From assembly GCF_012689525.1 (NCBI RefSeq), contig NZ_CP051516.1:1736001-1800000 (forward strand): a stretch of DNA of 64,000 nt. The letters run 5' to 3'. Shown one piece after another: positions 54,056-63,146 of the stretch (positions are counted from its first letter, which is position 1; each line of letters opens with the position of its first letter). This DNA comes from Paraburkholderia aromaticivorans (GTDB lineage: Bacteria; Pseudomonadota; Gammaproteobacteria; Burkholderiales; Burkholderiaceae). A program made the translations under genes and the position numbers. Under the pieces are notes generated by a model, which did not search any database, was not told where the DNA came from, and was given only the letters and a program-made list of their open reading frames with translations.

Positions 54056-54169
54056 GGGCTGAGCGGTGGACGGGTTAGGCGCGCAAAAAGCGCACATCAT
54101 AAACTTTGCTGTAGAAGCGCGAAGGGCGGCATCGTCGACGATGCCGCCCTTCGTTTCAGTCAGCGCGTC

Positions 54170-54964
54170 TTACTTGATCGGTTTGCTGACGTCGATGCCG
54201 AACCACTTGTCCGAGATTTTCGAGAACGTGCCGTCCGCTTCGAGCTGGGTCATCGCGTCGTCGATCGCCTTGGCGAACTTCGGATTGCCCTTCCTGAACG
54301 GAATGCCGGACGGGTTGCCCGGACCGACATTCGCGCCGGTGCGCAGCGGCAGTTGCGAGTTCTTCATCAGGTAGGCAAGCATCAGGCGGTCGTTGAGCGC
54401 TGCGTCCAGACGCCCGGCAGCCAGATCGCGCAGGTACTCGGGCGCGCCCGGATACGTCTTCACGTCGATGCCCGGCACCGACTTCGCCATGTCCATGTAG
54501 TTCGTGCCCAGACCGACGCCGAGCTTCTTGCCCTTCAGATCGTCGAGCGACTTGAACTGACGCGTGTCGTCCTTACGCTGGATCAGTTGCGCGGCCGAAT
54601 ACGTGTAGGCCGGCGAGAAGTCGAGCGCCTGCTTGCGCGCGTCGGTGATACCGACCTGGTTGACGATCACGTCGAACTTGTTCGCCTGCAGACCGGCGAT
54701 GATGCCGCTCCATTCGGTCGTGACGAATTCCGGCTTCACACCGAGCTTGGCGGCCACGGCCCTGGCGATGTCGACGTCGTAGCCGACCAGTTCGCCCGAC
54801 GGCGCTTTCGAGTTGAACGGTGGGAAGGTGCCTTCGAGACCGATGCGCAGCGTGCCGCGCTGCTTGACCTGATCGAGCAGGTCGTCGGCGTGGGCGGCGA
54901 CCGCAGTGAACGACGCGCCGATCAGACCGGCGACGAGAATCTTTTTCAGCAAGCCAAATTTCAT
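54170..54964 (-). CDS. Cystine/amino-acid ABC transporter substrate-binding protein
   Basis: A 264-aa periplasmic protein with a Sec signal peptide (cleavage near AHA-DDL) and the type II binding fold of the SBP_bac_3 group. The pattern LRIGLEGTFPPFN, ELVGYDVDIARAVA and EFVTTEWSGIIAGLQANKFDVI is typical of cystine-binding TcyA/FliY relatives. It is the first gene of a unit with the permease. Its promoter and the (GGCTC)14 tract lie immediately upstream. Confidence 0.92.
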   Translation of the reverse strand: MKFGLLKKILVAGLIGASFTAVAAHADDLLDQVKQRGTLRIGLEGTFPPFNSKAPSGELVGYDVDIARAVAAKLGVKPEFVTTEWSGIIAGLQANKFDVIVNQVGITDARKQALDFSPAYTYSAAQLIQRKDDTRQFKSLDDLKGKKLGVGLGTNYMDMAKSVPGIDVKTYPGAPEYLRDLAAGRLDAALNDRLMLAYLMKNSQLPLRTGANVGPGNPSGIPFRKGNPKFAKAIDDAMTQLEADGTFSKISDKWFGIDVSKPIK

Positions 54965-55003
54965 CGAGTTCCTTTTTCTTCGTCTGGCGTTTTAACAGAC
55001 GAA

Positions 55004-55032
55004 AGCATAACAAAGCAGACTATCGAAACCAA
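55004..55032 (-). promoter_or_regulatory. Sigma-70 promoter of the binding-protein gene
   Basis: On the minus strand TTGGTT (-35) and TATGCT (-10) are 17 bp apart, about 40 bp upstream of the start codon. AT-rich sequence upstream could act as an UP element, and the GGCTC tract begins 28 bp further on. Confidence 0.6.
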
Positions 55033-55060
55033 AATATCGTTTGTTTATGTCTATATTATC

Positions 55061-55130
55061 GGCTCGGCTCGGCTCGGCTCGGCTCGGCTCGGCTCGGCTC
55101 GGCTCGGCTCGGCTCGGCTCGGCTCGGCTC
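55061..55130 (+). repeat. (GGCTC)14 pentanucleotide tract
   Basis: Fourteen perfect copies of GGCTC in 70 bp, between the end of pyrD and the promoter of the ABC binding-protein gene. Perfect copies of a 5-bp unit in this number are prone to slippage. Confidence 0.98.
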
Positions 55131-55156
55131 ATCGCGCCGCGCTCACTGCGGCCGCT

Positions 55157-56179
55157 TTAGCGCAGCGCTTGCGCGCATTCGGCGACCAGCGCCGGTCCGC
55201 GGTAGATGAAGCCGGTATAGAGCTGGACCAGCGACGCGCCGGCCGCGAGCTTGGCGCGCGCATCGTCGCCGGAAAAAATCCCGCCGACGCCGATGATCGG
55301 CACCGTTTCGCCGACTTCCGCGCGCAGCTTGCGGATCACTTCATTCGACGCGTCGAACACCGGCTTGCCCGACAGGCCGCCGGCTTCGTCGCCGTATTGC
55401 ATGCCGGCGACGGCGGTGCGCGAGAGCGTTGTGTTGGTGGCGATCACGCCTTCGAACTGGTGGCGCAACAGCGTGTCGGCGATCGACTTGATCTGTTCGT
55501 CGTCGAGGTCCGGCGCGATCTTCAGCGCGAGCGGCACGAGCTTGCCGTGCATGTCGGCCAGACGCAGCTGCTTTTCTTTGAGCGCCGCGAGCAGCGCGTC
55601 GAGTTCGCCCGCGCCTTGCAACTGGCGCAGGTTCTTCGTATTCGGCGACGAGATGTTGACCGTCACGTAGCTGGCGAACGGATACACGCGCTCGAGACAG
55701 TACAGGTAGTCTTCGGCGGCGCGTTCGATCGGCGTGTCGGCGTTCTTGCCGATGTTCAGGCCGAGAATGCCGCGATAGCGCGCGGCCTGCACGTTTTTCA
55801 CGAACTGGTCGACGCCCGCGTTGTTGAAGCCCATCCGGTTGATCACGGCGTTCGCCTGCGGCAGACGGAACATACGCGGGCGCGGATTGCCAGGCTGTGC
55901 GCGCGGCGTGACCGTGCCCACTTCGATGAAGCCGAAGCCGAGCGCGGCCAGGCCGTCGATGCAGGCGCCGTCCTTATCGAGGCCCGCGGCAAGTCCCACC
56001 GGGTTGCGGAACGTCAGCCCCATCACAGTGCGCGGCGCATCCGGCACGCGCGGCGCGAGCGCGCCGGCGAGACCAGTGCGGCCGGCGGCGCCGAGCATGC
56101 GCAAGGTGAGGTGATGAGCGTCTTCCGCGTCCATGCGAAAGAGTTGGGCGCGTACAAGCGGGTAGAGGGAACTGAACAC
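55157..56179 (-). CDS. pyrD: Dihydroorotate dehydrogenase (quinone)
   Basis: A 340-aa class 2 enzyme oxidising dihydroorotate to orotate in pyrimidine synthesis, membrane-associated by its N-terminal helices. FMN-barrel marks are [37 protein letters not shown] (catalytic Ser) and IGVGGIFSG. Length and start agree with the family. It is followed upstream by bpt and aat on the same strand, a gene order usual in Burkholderia. Confidence 0.97.
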   Translation of the reverse strand: MFSSLYPLVRAQLFRMDAEDAHHLTLRMLGAAGRTGLAGALAPRVPDAPRTVMGLTFRNPVGLAAGLDKDGACIDGLAALGFGFIEVGTVTPRAQPGNPRPRMFRLPQANAVINRMGFNNAGVDQFVKNVQAARYRGILGLNIGKNADTPIERAAEDYLYCLERVYPFASYVTVNISSPNTKNLRQLQGAGELDALLAALKEKQLRLADMHGKLVPLALKIAPDLDDEQIKSIADTLLRHQFEGVIATNTTLSRTAVAGMQYGDEAGGLSGKPVFDASNEVIRKLRAEVGETVPIIGVGGIFSGDDARAKLAAGASLVQLYTGFIYRGPALVAECAQALR

Positions 56180-56301
56180 GGGACGAAGCCGGGCGGCCGG
56201 AAAATGGGAACCCGCTATTTTACCGGCTTTGGGGCTTTAATGAGACCGACTGGCGGGAACGGGCGGCGGCCCGGTCGGCTCGCGCCTTTGCAACGGCCTG
56301 G

Positions 56302-57123
56302 CTACGGCTTGAGCGGCGGGCGCTTGCCGTGCACCGCCAGGTCGACCGGCGGCAGGTCTACGCCCGTGGGATCGAGCACGCACCAGGCGCCGTCGATCAA
56401 ACCCTCGAGCGGCCGGAAATTCGCCTTGTACGCCATCTTTGGACTCTCGCGAATCCAGTAGCCGAGGTACACGTAGGGCAGCTTGAGGCTGCGCGCCTGC
56501 TCGATCTGCCAATAGATGTTGTAGGTGCCGAAACTCGTGTTCGGCAGCCCCGGCTCGAAAAACGTGTACACCGACGAGAGCCCGTCGCCGAGGATATCGA
56601 TCATGCTGATCATGCGCAGAATGCCCGGCACATCCGGCCGGCCCGGCAGCGGCTCGCGGAATTCGACCAGCCGCGAGTTGATCCGGCTCTGCAGCAGGAA
56701 CTGTTCATATTGGTCGCGGCTGTCGCGATCCATGCCGCCGCCCGCATGCCGCGCCGATTGATAGCGCATGTAGAGGGCGTAGTGTTCTTCGTCGTAGTGG
56801 AGCGGCGCGACGGTGGCGATCAGTTCGCCGTGTTTCTTCCAGACGCGGCGTTGCGTGCGGTTCGGCTCGAACTGGTCGACCGGCACGCGCACCGGCACAC
56901 AGGCGCGGCAGCCGTCGCAATACGGCCGGTAGGTGAACACGCCCGAGCGCCGGAAGCCGGCCTTGACGAGGTCGGTGTAGACGTCGGAGTTGATCAGGTG
57001 ACTGGGGGTGGCGACTTGCGAGCGCGCGATGCGGCCATCCAGGTAACTGCAGGGATAGGGCGCCGTTGCATAAAATTGCAGCGCTGAAAGCGGGGAAAGA
57101 GGCAGCTCGTTAGGATGAGTCAC
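56302..57123 (-). CDS. bpt: Aspartate/glutamate leucyltransferase (arginyl-transferase-like, Bpt)
   Basis: A 273-aa GNAT-fold aminoacyl-tRNA-protein transferase that adds Leu to N-terminal Asp/Glu of proteins, marking them for ClpAP degradation (N-end rule). Features are [14 protein letters not shown], the Cys-rich [28 protein letters not shown] and [20 protein letters not shown]. It lies next to aat, which handles the other N-end branch. Confidence 0.95.
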   Translation of the reverse strand: MTHPNELPLSPLSALQFYATAPYPCSYLDGRIARSQVATPSHLINSDVYTDLVKAGFRRSGVFTYRPYCDGCRACVPVRVPVDQFEPNRTQRRVWKKHGELIATVAPLHYDEEHYALYMRYQSARHAGGGMDRDSRDQYEQFLLQSRINSRLVEFREPLPGRPDVPGILRMISMIDILGDGLSSVYTFFEPGLPNTSFGTYNIYWQIEQARSLKLPYVYLGYWIRESPKMAYKANFRPLEGLIDGAWCVLDPTGVDLPPVDLAVHGKRPPLKP

Positions 57124-57240
57124 GTTGGCAGCTCTCGAAGCGTCTCTGGTAATGCAAACCCGGCGCCTTGCGGTTGACGACCCGCGGCTCGTGATCCGCG
57201 GCTCGGTAGGCGGCGGATCCGGATTCGGCCTGATTCTTTC

Positions 57241-57978
57241 CTACGACGCCGGCGCGACGACCTCGAGCAACGCGGTCTTGTCGAAGCGCCAGGGAATCGG
57301 CGGCGCCTCGACCGACGCGCGAACATGCGCGATGAACGCCTTGCGCGCTATCTCGCGACCGCCTAGCGACGCCAGATGCGACGTGTTCTGCTGGCAGTCT
57401 ATCATTTCTATTTCGTGACGGCGTAAGTGTCCGACAAGCGCGGCCAGTGCCATTTTCGACGCATCCGTGACCTCCGCGAACATGGATTCGCCGAAGAACA
57501 TCTTGCCGAACGAGACGCCGTACAAACCGCCGACTCGCTTGCCTTCGAACCAGGTTTCGATGCTGTGAGCGTCGCCCACACGATGCAGCGACGAGTAAGC
57601 TTCGACGACATCCGCGGTGATCCAGGTGCCGCGCTGTCCACGTCGCGGCGCCTGCGCGCAGGCGCGCATCACCGCGGCGAAATCATGGTCGACGCGGATT
57701 TCCCACGCGTCTTCGCGCAGCACGCGCCTGAGCGTCTTGCGCAGCGACGGCGCCACTTTGAATTCGGCGGGGCGCAGGACCATGCGCGGGTCGGGACTCC
57801 ACCACAACACCGGCTGGCCGTCCGAATACCACGGGAAGATGCCGCGCCGATAGGCGTCGATCAGCCGCGACGGCAGCAGGTCGCCGCTGGCGGCGAGCAG
57901 GCCGGGCGCGCCGCTGGTCGCGCCGAGGGCGCGTTCGACGGGCGGAAACGGATCGTCAGGTCCGAGCCAGGGAACCAT
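57241..57978 (-). CDS. aat: Leucyl/phenylalanyl-tRNA-protein transferase
   Basis: A 245-aa enzyme that adds Leu or Phe to proteins with N-terminal Lys or Arg, part of the N-end rule pathway. Features are [53 protein letters not shown] and [15 protein letters not shown]. Start MVPWL is the family start. It is upstream of bpt and pyrD on the same strand and just after the NUDIX gene. Confidence 0.97.
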   Translation of the reverse strand: MVPWLGPDDPFPPVERALGATSGAPGLLAASGDLLPSRLIDAYRRGIFPWYSDGQPVLWWSPDPRMVLRPAEFKVAPSLRKTLRRVLREDAWEIRVDHDFAAVMRACAQAPRRGQRGTWITADVVEAYSSLHRVGDAHSIETWFEGKRVGGLYGVSFGKMFFGESMFAEVTDASKMALAALVGHLRRHEIEMIDCQQNTSHLASLGGREIARKAFIAHVRASVEAPPIPWRFDKTALLEVVAPAS

Positions 57979-57987
57979 GCGCGCCGC

Positions 57988-58533
57988 TCAACCTTCGCGC
58001 AGCGAGCGGAAGATGTCGCCCGTGTGCAGGCCGAAGCTGCCGGCGGCGCGGTCGGCGAAAAAGAAACGCAGGGTCTGGCCGACCGTGGGAAAGGCAATCT
58101 CGTCCCAGGGGATTTCATGTTCGTCGAAGAGCTTCACTTCGAGGCTTTCTTCGCCGGCGGCAATGTCGAGATCGAGCAGGCGCGCCATATAGAACAGATG
58201 AACCTGATGCACGTGCGGCACGTTCAGCAGCGAGAAGAGGTTTTGCACTTCGACGCGCGCGCCGGCTTCTTCCAGCGTTTCGCGCGATGCCGCTTCGGCG
58301 GTCGTCTCACCCATTTCCATGAAGCCCGCGGGCAGCGTCCAGTAACCGTAGCGCGGTTCGATCGCGCGACGGCACAGCAGCACTTTCTCGTCCCAGACCG
58401 GGACCGTGCCGACCACGTTGCGCGGATTCTGATAGTGCACCGTGCCGCAACTGCCGCATACGAAGCGCTCGCGGTTGTCGCCGGGCGGAATGCTCAGGCT
58501 GACGCCCTGGCCGCAGACAGAACAGAATTTCAT
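57988..58533 (-). CDS. NUDIX hydrolase with zinc ribbon
   Basis: A 181-aa hydrolase with an N-terminal zinc ribbon (CSVCG and CGSCG) and a full Nudix box (GFMEMGETTAEAASRETLEEAG, with the REXXEE metal site). Resembles NADH pyrophosphatase NudC-like and ADP-ribose types, lacking the SQPWPFPxS tail of true NudC. It cleaves a nucleoside diphosphate linked to another group; the substrate is uncertain. It lies 9 bp before aat, so they are on one transcript. Confidence 0.92.
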   Translation of the reverse strand: MKFCSVCGQGVSLSIPPGDNRERFVCGSCGTVHYQNPRNVVGTVPVWDEKVLLCRRAIEPRYGYWTLPAGFMEMGETTAEAASRETLEEAGARVEVQNLFSLLNVPHVHQVHLFYMARLLDLDIAAGEESLEVKLFDEHEIPWDEIAFPTVGQTLRFFFADRAAGSFGLHTGDIFRSLREG

Positions 58534-58852
58534 AGGAAGGGGACGAGAAAGGGTGATAGGAGTTTATCACTGGGGCGCGGTTTTTCTCAGGGCGACAATT
58601 TGCGGCGCGCGGATCGCGCGGCGAGTGAGGCCGGTGCGGAAAATTGCGCCAGAAGCTGCTCGCAAAAGGCGCAATCATTTTGTTCGGAATCCGGAATATC
58701 TTGCGCGCGAGGCTTGATCCGAGGGCGTGGATGGTAACGCAGGCGGGGTGATCCGGCGTCCCGCACCGCGGATGCAATTGGCGTGGAAAAACTAGAAAAA
58801 CGGAATGACGCGGGCAGGGCCGCAACGCATCATGAAATATTCGGAAAGAAAA
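58534..58852. other. Intergenic region, promoter of the NUDIX-aat-bpt-pyrD run
   Basis: About 320 bp without a gene. It should hold the promoter for the four-gene minus-strand run; no consensus elements were assigned. Confidence 0.4.
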
Positions 58853-58882
58853 CAAAAAAGGCCTGCCGGTTGGGCAAGCCTT
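58853..58882 (-). terminator. Intrinsic terminator of the initiator tRNA
   Basis: On the minus strand AGGCTTGCC and GGCAGGCCT form a 9-bp stem (one G-T pair) followed by TTTTTT. It lies about 40 bp downstream of the tRNA. Confidence 0.75.
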
Positions 58883-58921
58883 CAATGTTGTTTTCGACGT
58901 CTCCAACCAACTTGGTGCACT

Positions 58922-58998
<77 letters not shown>

Positions 58999-59235
58999 TC
59001 CGTCGAAGAAAAGATTATAGAACAAAGCGGATAGGGTTGCAATAGCTATTTAAGGACCGGCTTCAATCCATGAGTCATGCATCGGCGCGTGAACGCTGAA
59101 GTCGCCGTATGCGTTGCTCGCGTCGCATGCCGGAAGGCCCGCGTAAGGCGCTGCGCTAGAATTCAGGTTCCTCTCGCGACGCCGCCCTGCACGCACGGCG
59201 GCGCGCGCTCCACCTCTTACCTTGCTCTAAAATCC

Positions 59236-59733
59236 ATGGATATCGCTCACGATCTGCAGGTGATTGCCGCTCAGGAACATGCGCTGGTGTTCCCACAATT
59301 CGACGCCGACCGCGCGTGGCAAGTCGGCGCCTATCTGCACGAAGTCGCCAAGGCGCGTGGTATCCCCGTCGCGATCGACGTGCGCACCTTCGGCCAGCCG
59401 CTGTTCTTCAGTCTGCTCGACGGCGCGACGCCGGACAATGTCGATTGGGTGCGCCGCAAGAGCAACACGGTCGCGCATTTCCGCCGCAGCTCGTACGCGA
59501 TCGGCCTGAAGATGCAGCAGGCCGGCGGCACGCTCGCCGACAAGCACGCCTTGCCCGCCACGGAATATGCGTCGCATGGCGGCGCGTTTCCGCTGACGGT
59601 GGCGCACGCGGGCGTGATCGGTTCGATCACGGTGTCGGGTCTGCCGCAGCGCGCCGATCACGAACTGGTGGTGGAAGCGCTGTGCGCGCATCTCGGTCAC
59701 GACTACAGCAAGCTCGCGCTTGCAAAGGCCTGA
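59236..59733 (+). CDS. UPF0303 / DUF336 (HbpS-like) protein
   Basis: A 165-aa protein of the DUF336/UPF0303 group (heme-degrading domain in databases). Its pattern [34 protein letters not shown] and [32 protein letters not shown] is typical. Members include HbpS and GlcG; binding of heme or a cofactor is known in some, but the role here is unknown. The upstream frame extension is unsupported. The SMR gene follows 4 bp later. Confidence 0.85.
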   Translation: MDIAHDLQVIAAQEHALVFPQFDADRAWQVGAYLHEVAKARGIPVAIDVRTFGQPLFFSLLDGATPDNVDWVRRKSNTVAHFRRSSYAIGLKMQQAGGTLADKHALPATEYASHGGAFPLTVAHAGVIGSITVSGLPQRADHELVVEALCAHLGHDYSKLALAKA

Positions 59734-59737
59734 GCCG

Positions 59738-60076
59738 ATGCGGCTGCCTCCTTATGCCTTGCTCGGCATCGCCATCGTGGCCGAAGTGATCGCGACCTCA
59801 GCGATGCGGGCGTCGGAGGGCTTCTCGCGGTTCCTGCCTTCAGCGGTGGTCGTGCTCGGCTATGGCGTGGCGTTCTATTGCCTGTCGCTCACGCTCAAGA
59901 GCATTCCGGTCGGCATCGTCTACGCGGTGTGGTCCGGCGCCGGCATCGTGCTGATCACGCTGGTCGCGGTGCTGCTGTACCGGCAGGTGCCCGACGTGCC
60001 GGCCGTCATCGGACTCGGGCTGATCATTGCCGGGGTTGCCGTGCTGAACACGTTTTCGAAGATGCAGGCGCACTGA
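59738..60076 (+). CDS. SMR-family multidrug efflux protein (EmrE-like)
   Basis: A 112-aa inner-membrane protein with four helices. The essential Glu is in the first helix ([15 protein letters not shown]). The second and third helices contain [21 protein letters not shown] and ITLVAVLLY. It works as an antiparallel dimer that swaps protons for cationic compounds; some relatives export guanidinium. It begins 4 bp after the UPF0303 gene, so the two are co-transcribed. Confidence 0.93.
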   Translation: MRLPPYALLGIAIVAEVIATSAMRASEGFSRFLPSAVVVLGYGVAFYCLSLTLKSIPVGIVYAVWSGAGIVLITLVAVLLYRQVPDVPAVIGLGLIIAGVAVLNTFSKMQAH

Positions 60077-60107
60077 GCCGCTGCATCGACACAGGCGCCG
60101 CGGGCGC

Positions 60108-60500
60108 TTATTTACAGCGCACGATCATCGAACGGTTTTTCACGTTGGCCGAGACGACGTTCGTGACGCTGCCGCCCGCCGTGCCGCCTTCGTCATTGTC
60201 TTTGGACACGATGTCGTAGCCCGTCGCGCCGCAGGCGTTGCCGGCCTGCACGTAGCACGACGCCCAGCTGGAAGCGGCGTCGGCGCCGCTGCAATTCACG
60301 GCGAAGCCGGTCTGGCCGTTCGGCAGATTGATCAGCGACGTGGTGTTCGACGATGCGCAGCCGGCAAGGCCCGCCGCGCCGAGCAGCACGGCGGCGGGAA
60401 GGGCGGCCGACAGCGAGGTCCGGCGAACGAGAGCAAGCACGGAGCGGGTTCGGAGGCGGTTGAAGCGGCCGGCGCGGCGCAGTTGCGTCATGAAATGCAT
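60108..60500 (-). CDS. Putative lipoprotein
   Basis: A 130-aa protein with an Arg-rich N terminus and a lipobox LAGC (lipidated Cys near residue 48), followed by a Ser/Thr/Asn/Gly-rich mature part with four Cys (NCSG, SCYVQAGNACG, VRC), likely two disulfides. The ATG follows AAAGGAAAC. The pattern around WASCYVQAGNACGATGYDIVS resembles the small Burkholderiales lipoproteins of unknown function. The longer upstream frame is not supported. Confidence 0.7.
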   Translation of the reverse strand: MHFMTQLRRAGRFNRLRTRSVLALVRRTSLSAALPAAVLLGAAGLAGCASSNTTSLINLPNGQTGFAVNCSGADAASSWASCYVQAGNACGATGYDIVSKDNDEGGTAGGSVTNVVSANVKNRSMIVRCK

Positions 60501-60574
60501 CGTGTTGTTTCCTTTCAGATTGATATTCGGGTCGCCATGTGGACCGGGAGCACCTGTTGGCGCTCGGGAGAAGC

Positions 60575-60808
60575 TCAGGGCGTTTCGATCGTAATGCCCG
60601 CCGCGCTGACCATCCGGCGGCTTTCCCCGCCTTCCCTGGTGGCCGCGTCTTCCCAGATGCTGATGGCTTTTGGAATGTCGATGCCGTGGCTTTCGGCGTA
60701 CGCAAACCATGTGTTCGCCGCATCCGGCTCGGGCAATTCGTGGTTTTGCAGAAAATATTTTCCCATATTGCGCTCGCTGAACTCGAAAAGGGGTCGTCGC
60801 TTCAGCAC
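60575..60808 (-). CDS. Hypothetical small protein
   Basis: A 77-aa protein (or 63 aa from an internal Met at 60766), rich in charged and aromatic residues (GKYFLQNHELPEPDAANTW, SHGIDIPKAISIWEDAA), with no signal peptide or membrane helix. The natural-looking composition, unlike neighbouring frames, supports a real gene. No family recognised. It is upstream of the lipoprotein gene on the same strand. Confidence 0.45.
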   Translation of the reverse strand: MLKRRPLFEFSERNMGKYFLQNHELPEPDAANTWFAYAESHGIDIPKAISIWEDAATREGGESRRMVSAAGITIETP

Positions 60809-61054
60809 GGACCGTGCCGATGATCCAGTTCGACCGGCGCGGGCCGAACAAGTGCGATCGGTTGCATCGCCGGGTGGCGCTGCAGAACTAATCGGCTCGC
60901 GACGCGCCTTACATACTGGTTGGCCGCGCGTCGACGCGGGTGCTGCACCGGCCTCGCGGACGAAACCGGCGACATCAGGGTCAACGCACGGGCAGACCTA
61001 TCGGCCGCCGCTCCACGCGGCGTCCGCCCATGAATTGCAACGAGGAGAACGAAT

Positions 61055-61333
61055 ATGGCTGAACGGGTCAGCGGCCCTTACCGTGGTTATTACATCAGCG
61101 CCGCCGCGCGCCTCGTGCCGGCGGCCGACACGCCGGCCACGGGCGCCGGCAGTGCGAGCGGGACTTACGTCGGCTCGGTGAGCCTGGCTGAACACGGTCC
61201 GGACGATCCTCACCGCATGGAAACTTTGCTCGAACTCGGCGACGGCCAGCGCTTCGGCAGCGAAGAGGAGGCGCTCGTCTTCATCGAGCAGGCGGCGCGC
61301 GATTACATCGACCGCTTGCTGGGAGGCGCTTGA
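61055..61333 (+). CDS. Conserved small hypothetical protein
   Basis: A 92-aa soluble protein with GPYRGYYISAAARLVPA at the start and an acidic C-terminal half (MHRMETLLELGD-like: HRMETLLELGDGQRFGSEEEALVFIEQAARDYIDRLL). A GAGGAGAACG site precedes the ATG. The last part reads like a helical pair. Function unknown; the DUF1488 protein follows 177 bp later and may be on the same transcript. Confidence 0.6.
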   Translation: MAERVSGPYRGYYISAAARLVPAADTPATGAGSASGTYVGSVSLAEHGPDDPHRMETLLELGDGQRFGSEEEALVFIEQAARDYIDRLLGGA

Positions 61334-61509
61334 TGGCGGTGCGTAAGGTGGAGAAAAGCGTCGCCGGGCGTGTCGGCAAAACCGCTGATGAAAGCGCTGC
61401 GGCAGGCTGGACCGCGGTCCAGCCGCGCGAGTACCATATCGACGTTCTCCGGGGCCGGCCGGTTCTCGCCGACGCCGGTTTCCCGTCGGATCTTTCTGAT
61501 GAGGCAACC

Positions 61510-61794
61510 ATGGAAATTCGGTTTCCCGCGGACGCGCCTGCTTACCGCGACTCGAATCTGACCGTTGTCTTTCCCGCACTGGTGGACGGCGAGCCGGTGC
61601 CGTGCGCGATCTCGGTCGAAGCGCTCGAAGATCACTTCGGCGCCTACACCGAGGACCTGGAAGGCTGGATGCGCGCGTTCGACGCCGGACGTCCGCGCAT
61701 CGAAGCGGTCGCGCGCGAGCACTTGCAGATCAGCAACGGCACGCCCGTGCTGCTCAAGAGCGGCCACTTTCCGCCGGGCAACGTGGCGGGGTAA
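61510..61794 (+). CDS. DUF1488 family protein
   Basis: A 94-aa protein of DUF1488: MEIRFPADAPAYRDSNLTVVF, then PVPCAISVEALEDHFGA and a C-terminal helix LQISNGTPVLLKSGHFP. The family is short (about 85-95 aa), and the ATG at 61510 follows GAGGCAACC. A longer frame begins at 61330 but its first 60 residues are unlike the family. Function unknown in the family. Confidence 0.75.
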   Translation: MEIRFPADAPAYRDSNLTVVFPALVDGEPVPCAISVEALEDHFGAYTEDLEGWMRAFDAGRPRIEAVAREHLQISNGTPVLLKSGHFPPGNVAG

Positions 61795-62012
61795 TGGCGC
61801 TGCTCGAGAGAGAATGCGGCCATGCGGGCTCCATCGCATCGGCAGGGGATTCGCGGGTCAGACGCGCTACGGTTGATGAGCAAATCGCGACTGAGCGAGC
61901 CGTGCGAGCCATGGCGAGTTTGCATGCGCTGACCTGAAGTGCCGGACGCTGCAAATCACCGCGCAACTCGCCAACGCCACTTGCCCCACCCGGACGATCC
62001 TCGCATTCTCAT

Positions 62013-63011
62013 TCAAGCCGCGCTCGCGGCGCTTCCGTTCGTTCCTGCATTTGCCGATGCCGCTTCTCGCGCCGCATCGAATGCATGGCGGATCCCTTCT
62101 TCGTACGACGTCCTGGCGATCGGGCCGATCAGTTCGGTCAACGCCGAGTCGTCGAGCACGACCGGCTCGGTCATCAGGTAATTCATTTCCACCAGTTCCC
62201 GCATGAACGGATTGAACAGGCCGAGCACGCGCAGCAGGGTCTTGCCGGCCACCATCAGCTTCGGTTGGCGGCCCGCCAGCGCATAGGCCTGCCGCGCCAC
62301 TTCGCGCTGCGTGATGGTGCCCGCGCCGGCGAGGTGCCACCAGCGTCCATACGCCTCGGGCGTGCGCGTGAGCTTTTCGACCACTGGCCCGACATCCGGC
62401 AGATAGATGAATTCATGCGGCACATCCACAGGGCCGATCACCTGAGCGCGCTTGCCATTGGCCGCAGCTTCGAACACGCCGTTCAGCAGACTGCGCTCGA
62501 TACCCGGGCCGTAGAAGTCGGGCAGACGCAGCACGAGCGTCGAGAGGCCATTGCGTCCATGCGCCGCCAGCACCAGATTTTCCTGCGCGAGCCGCATTTG
62601 GCCCTTGAACGTGTGCGGCTCACGCGGATGATTTTCGCGGATCGGATTGCCGCGCGCGCGGCCGTACGGATACACCGTGCCGATCAGAATGAAGCGCTCG
62701 ACGCCCGCCGCCGTCACGCCCGCAAGCGCTCTCTCCATGAGCGGCGGATGCGCGGCGAACTGATCGTAGGGCACGCCGACCAGATAGATCACCGTCTGCA
62801 GATCCTGCGACGCCGCGCGGATCGAAGCGGGGTCGTCCGGATTCCACGTGACGATCTCCGCGTGCGGATCGTGGCCGAACGCAGCTTCGAGCGGTTGGCG
62901 CGAGCGGCCAACCACCCGGTAATCGCGGCCCGCCGCGCTGAGCGCCGCCGCAATGATCTGTCCGGACGCGCCCGCGGCGCCGAATAAACCCACCTTGCCT
63001 GTGACTTGCAT
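62013..63011 (-). CDS. NAD-dependent epimerase/dehydratase-like protein
   Basis: A 332-aa extended SDR with the Rossmann start KVGLFGAAGASGQII, then TVIYLVGVPYDQF and the GTVYPYG segment, ending in a substrate-binding part (DVPHEFIYLPDVG, TYREGIRHA-like as TSYEEGIRHAF). Resembles NmrA/atypical SDR proteins that sense or modify a metabolite. It is divergent from a TetR gene with a shared operator region, so TetR probably controls it. Confidence 0.88.
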   Translation of the reverse strand: MQVTGKVGLFGAAGASGQIIAAALSAAGRDYRVVGRSRQPLEAAFGHDPHAEIVTWNPDDPASIRAASQDLQTVIYLVGVPYDQFAAHPPLMERALAGVTAAGVERFILIGTVYPYGRARGNPIRENHPREPHTFKGQMRLAQENLVLAAHGRNGLSTLVLRLPDFYGPGIERSLLNGVFEAAANGKRAQVIGPVDVPHEFIYLPDVGPVVEKLTRTPEAYGRWWHLAGAGTITQREVARQAYALAGRQPKLMVAGKTLLRVLGLFNPFMRELVEMNYLMTEPVVLDDSALTELIGPIARTSYEEGIRHAFDAAREAASANAGTNGSAASAA

Positions 63012-63076
63012 GACGACTCCTTGAAGCGGCGCCGCATCGCGTCCGCATGAATTGTGACTGATAGTGGAAAATTTAA

Positions 63077-63104
63077 TGAACGCTGTTCAGTGAACGGTGT
63101 TCAG
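63077..63104. promoter_or_regulatory. Twin TetR-type operator
   Basis: Two adjacent 14-bp copies, TGAACGCTGTTCAG and TGAACGGTGTTCAG. Each is itself a palindrome (GAACnnnGTTC). They lie between the divergent epimerase and TetR genes, 43 bp before the TetR start. Confidence 0.75.
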
Positions 63105-63146
63105 TTTAATTTGACTTTTCAGTTTGTCAACCCGAGAATGTTCGTC

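Noticed and set aside
55061..55130. Possible CRISPR or minisatellite protein repeat
   Set aside because: Units are 5 bp with no spacers, so not CRISPR; not inside a supported gene.
53918..56461. 847-aa plus-strand frame across permease, binding protein, GGCTC tract and pyrD
   Set aside because: Stays open only because the 5-bp repeat has no stop in any frame; antisense to three clear genes.
57427..58737. 436-aa plus-strand frame over aat and NUDIX
   Set aside because: Antisense to two clearly identified genes.
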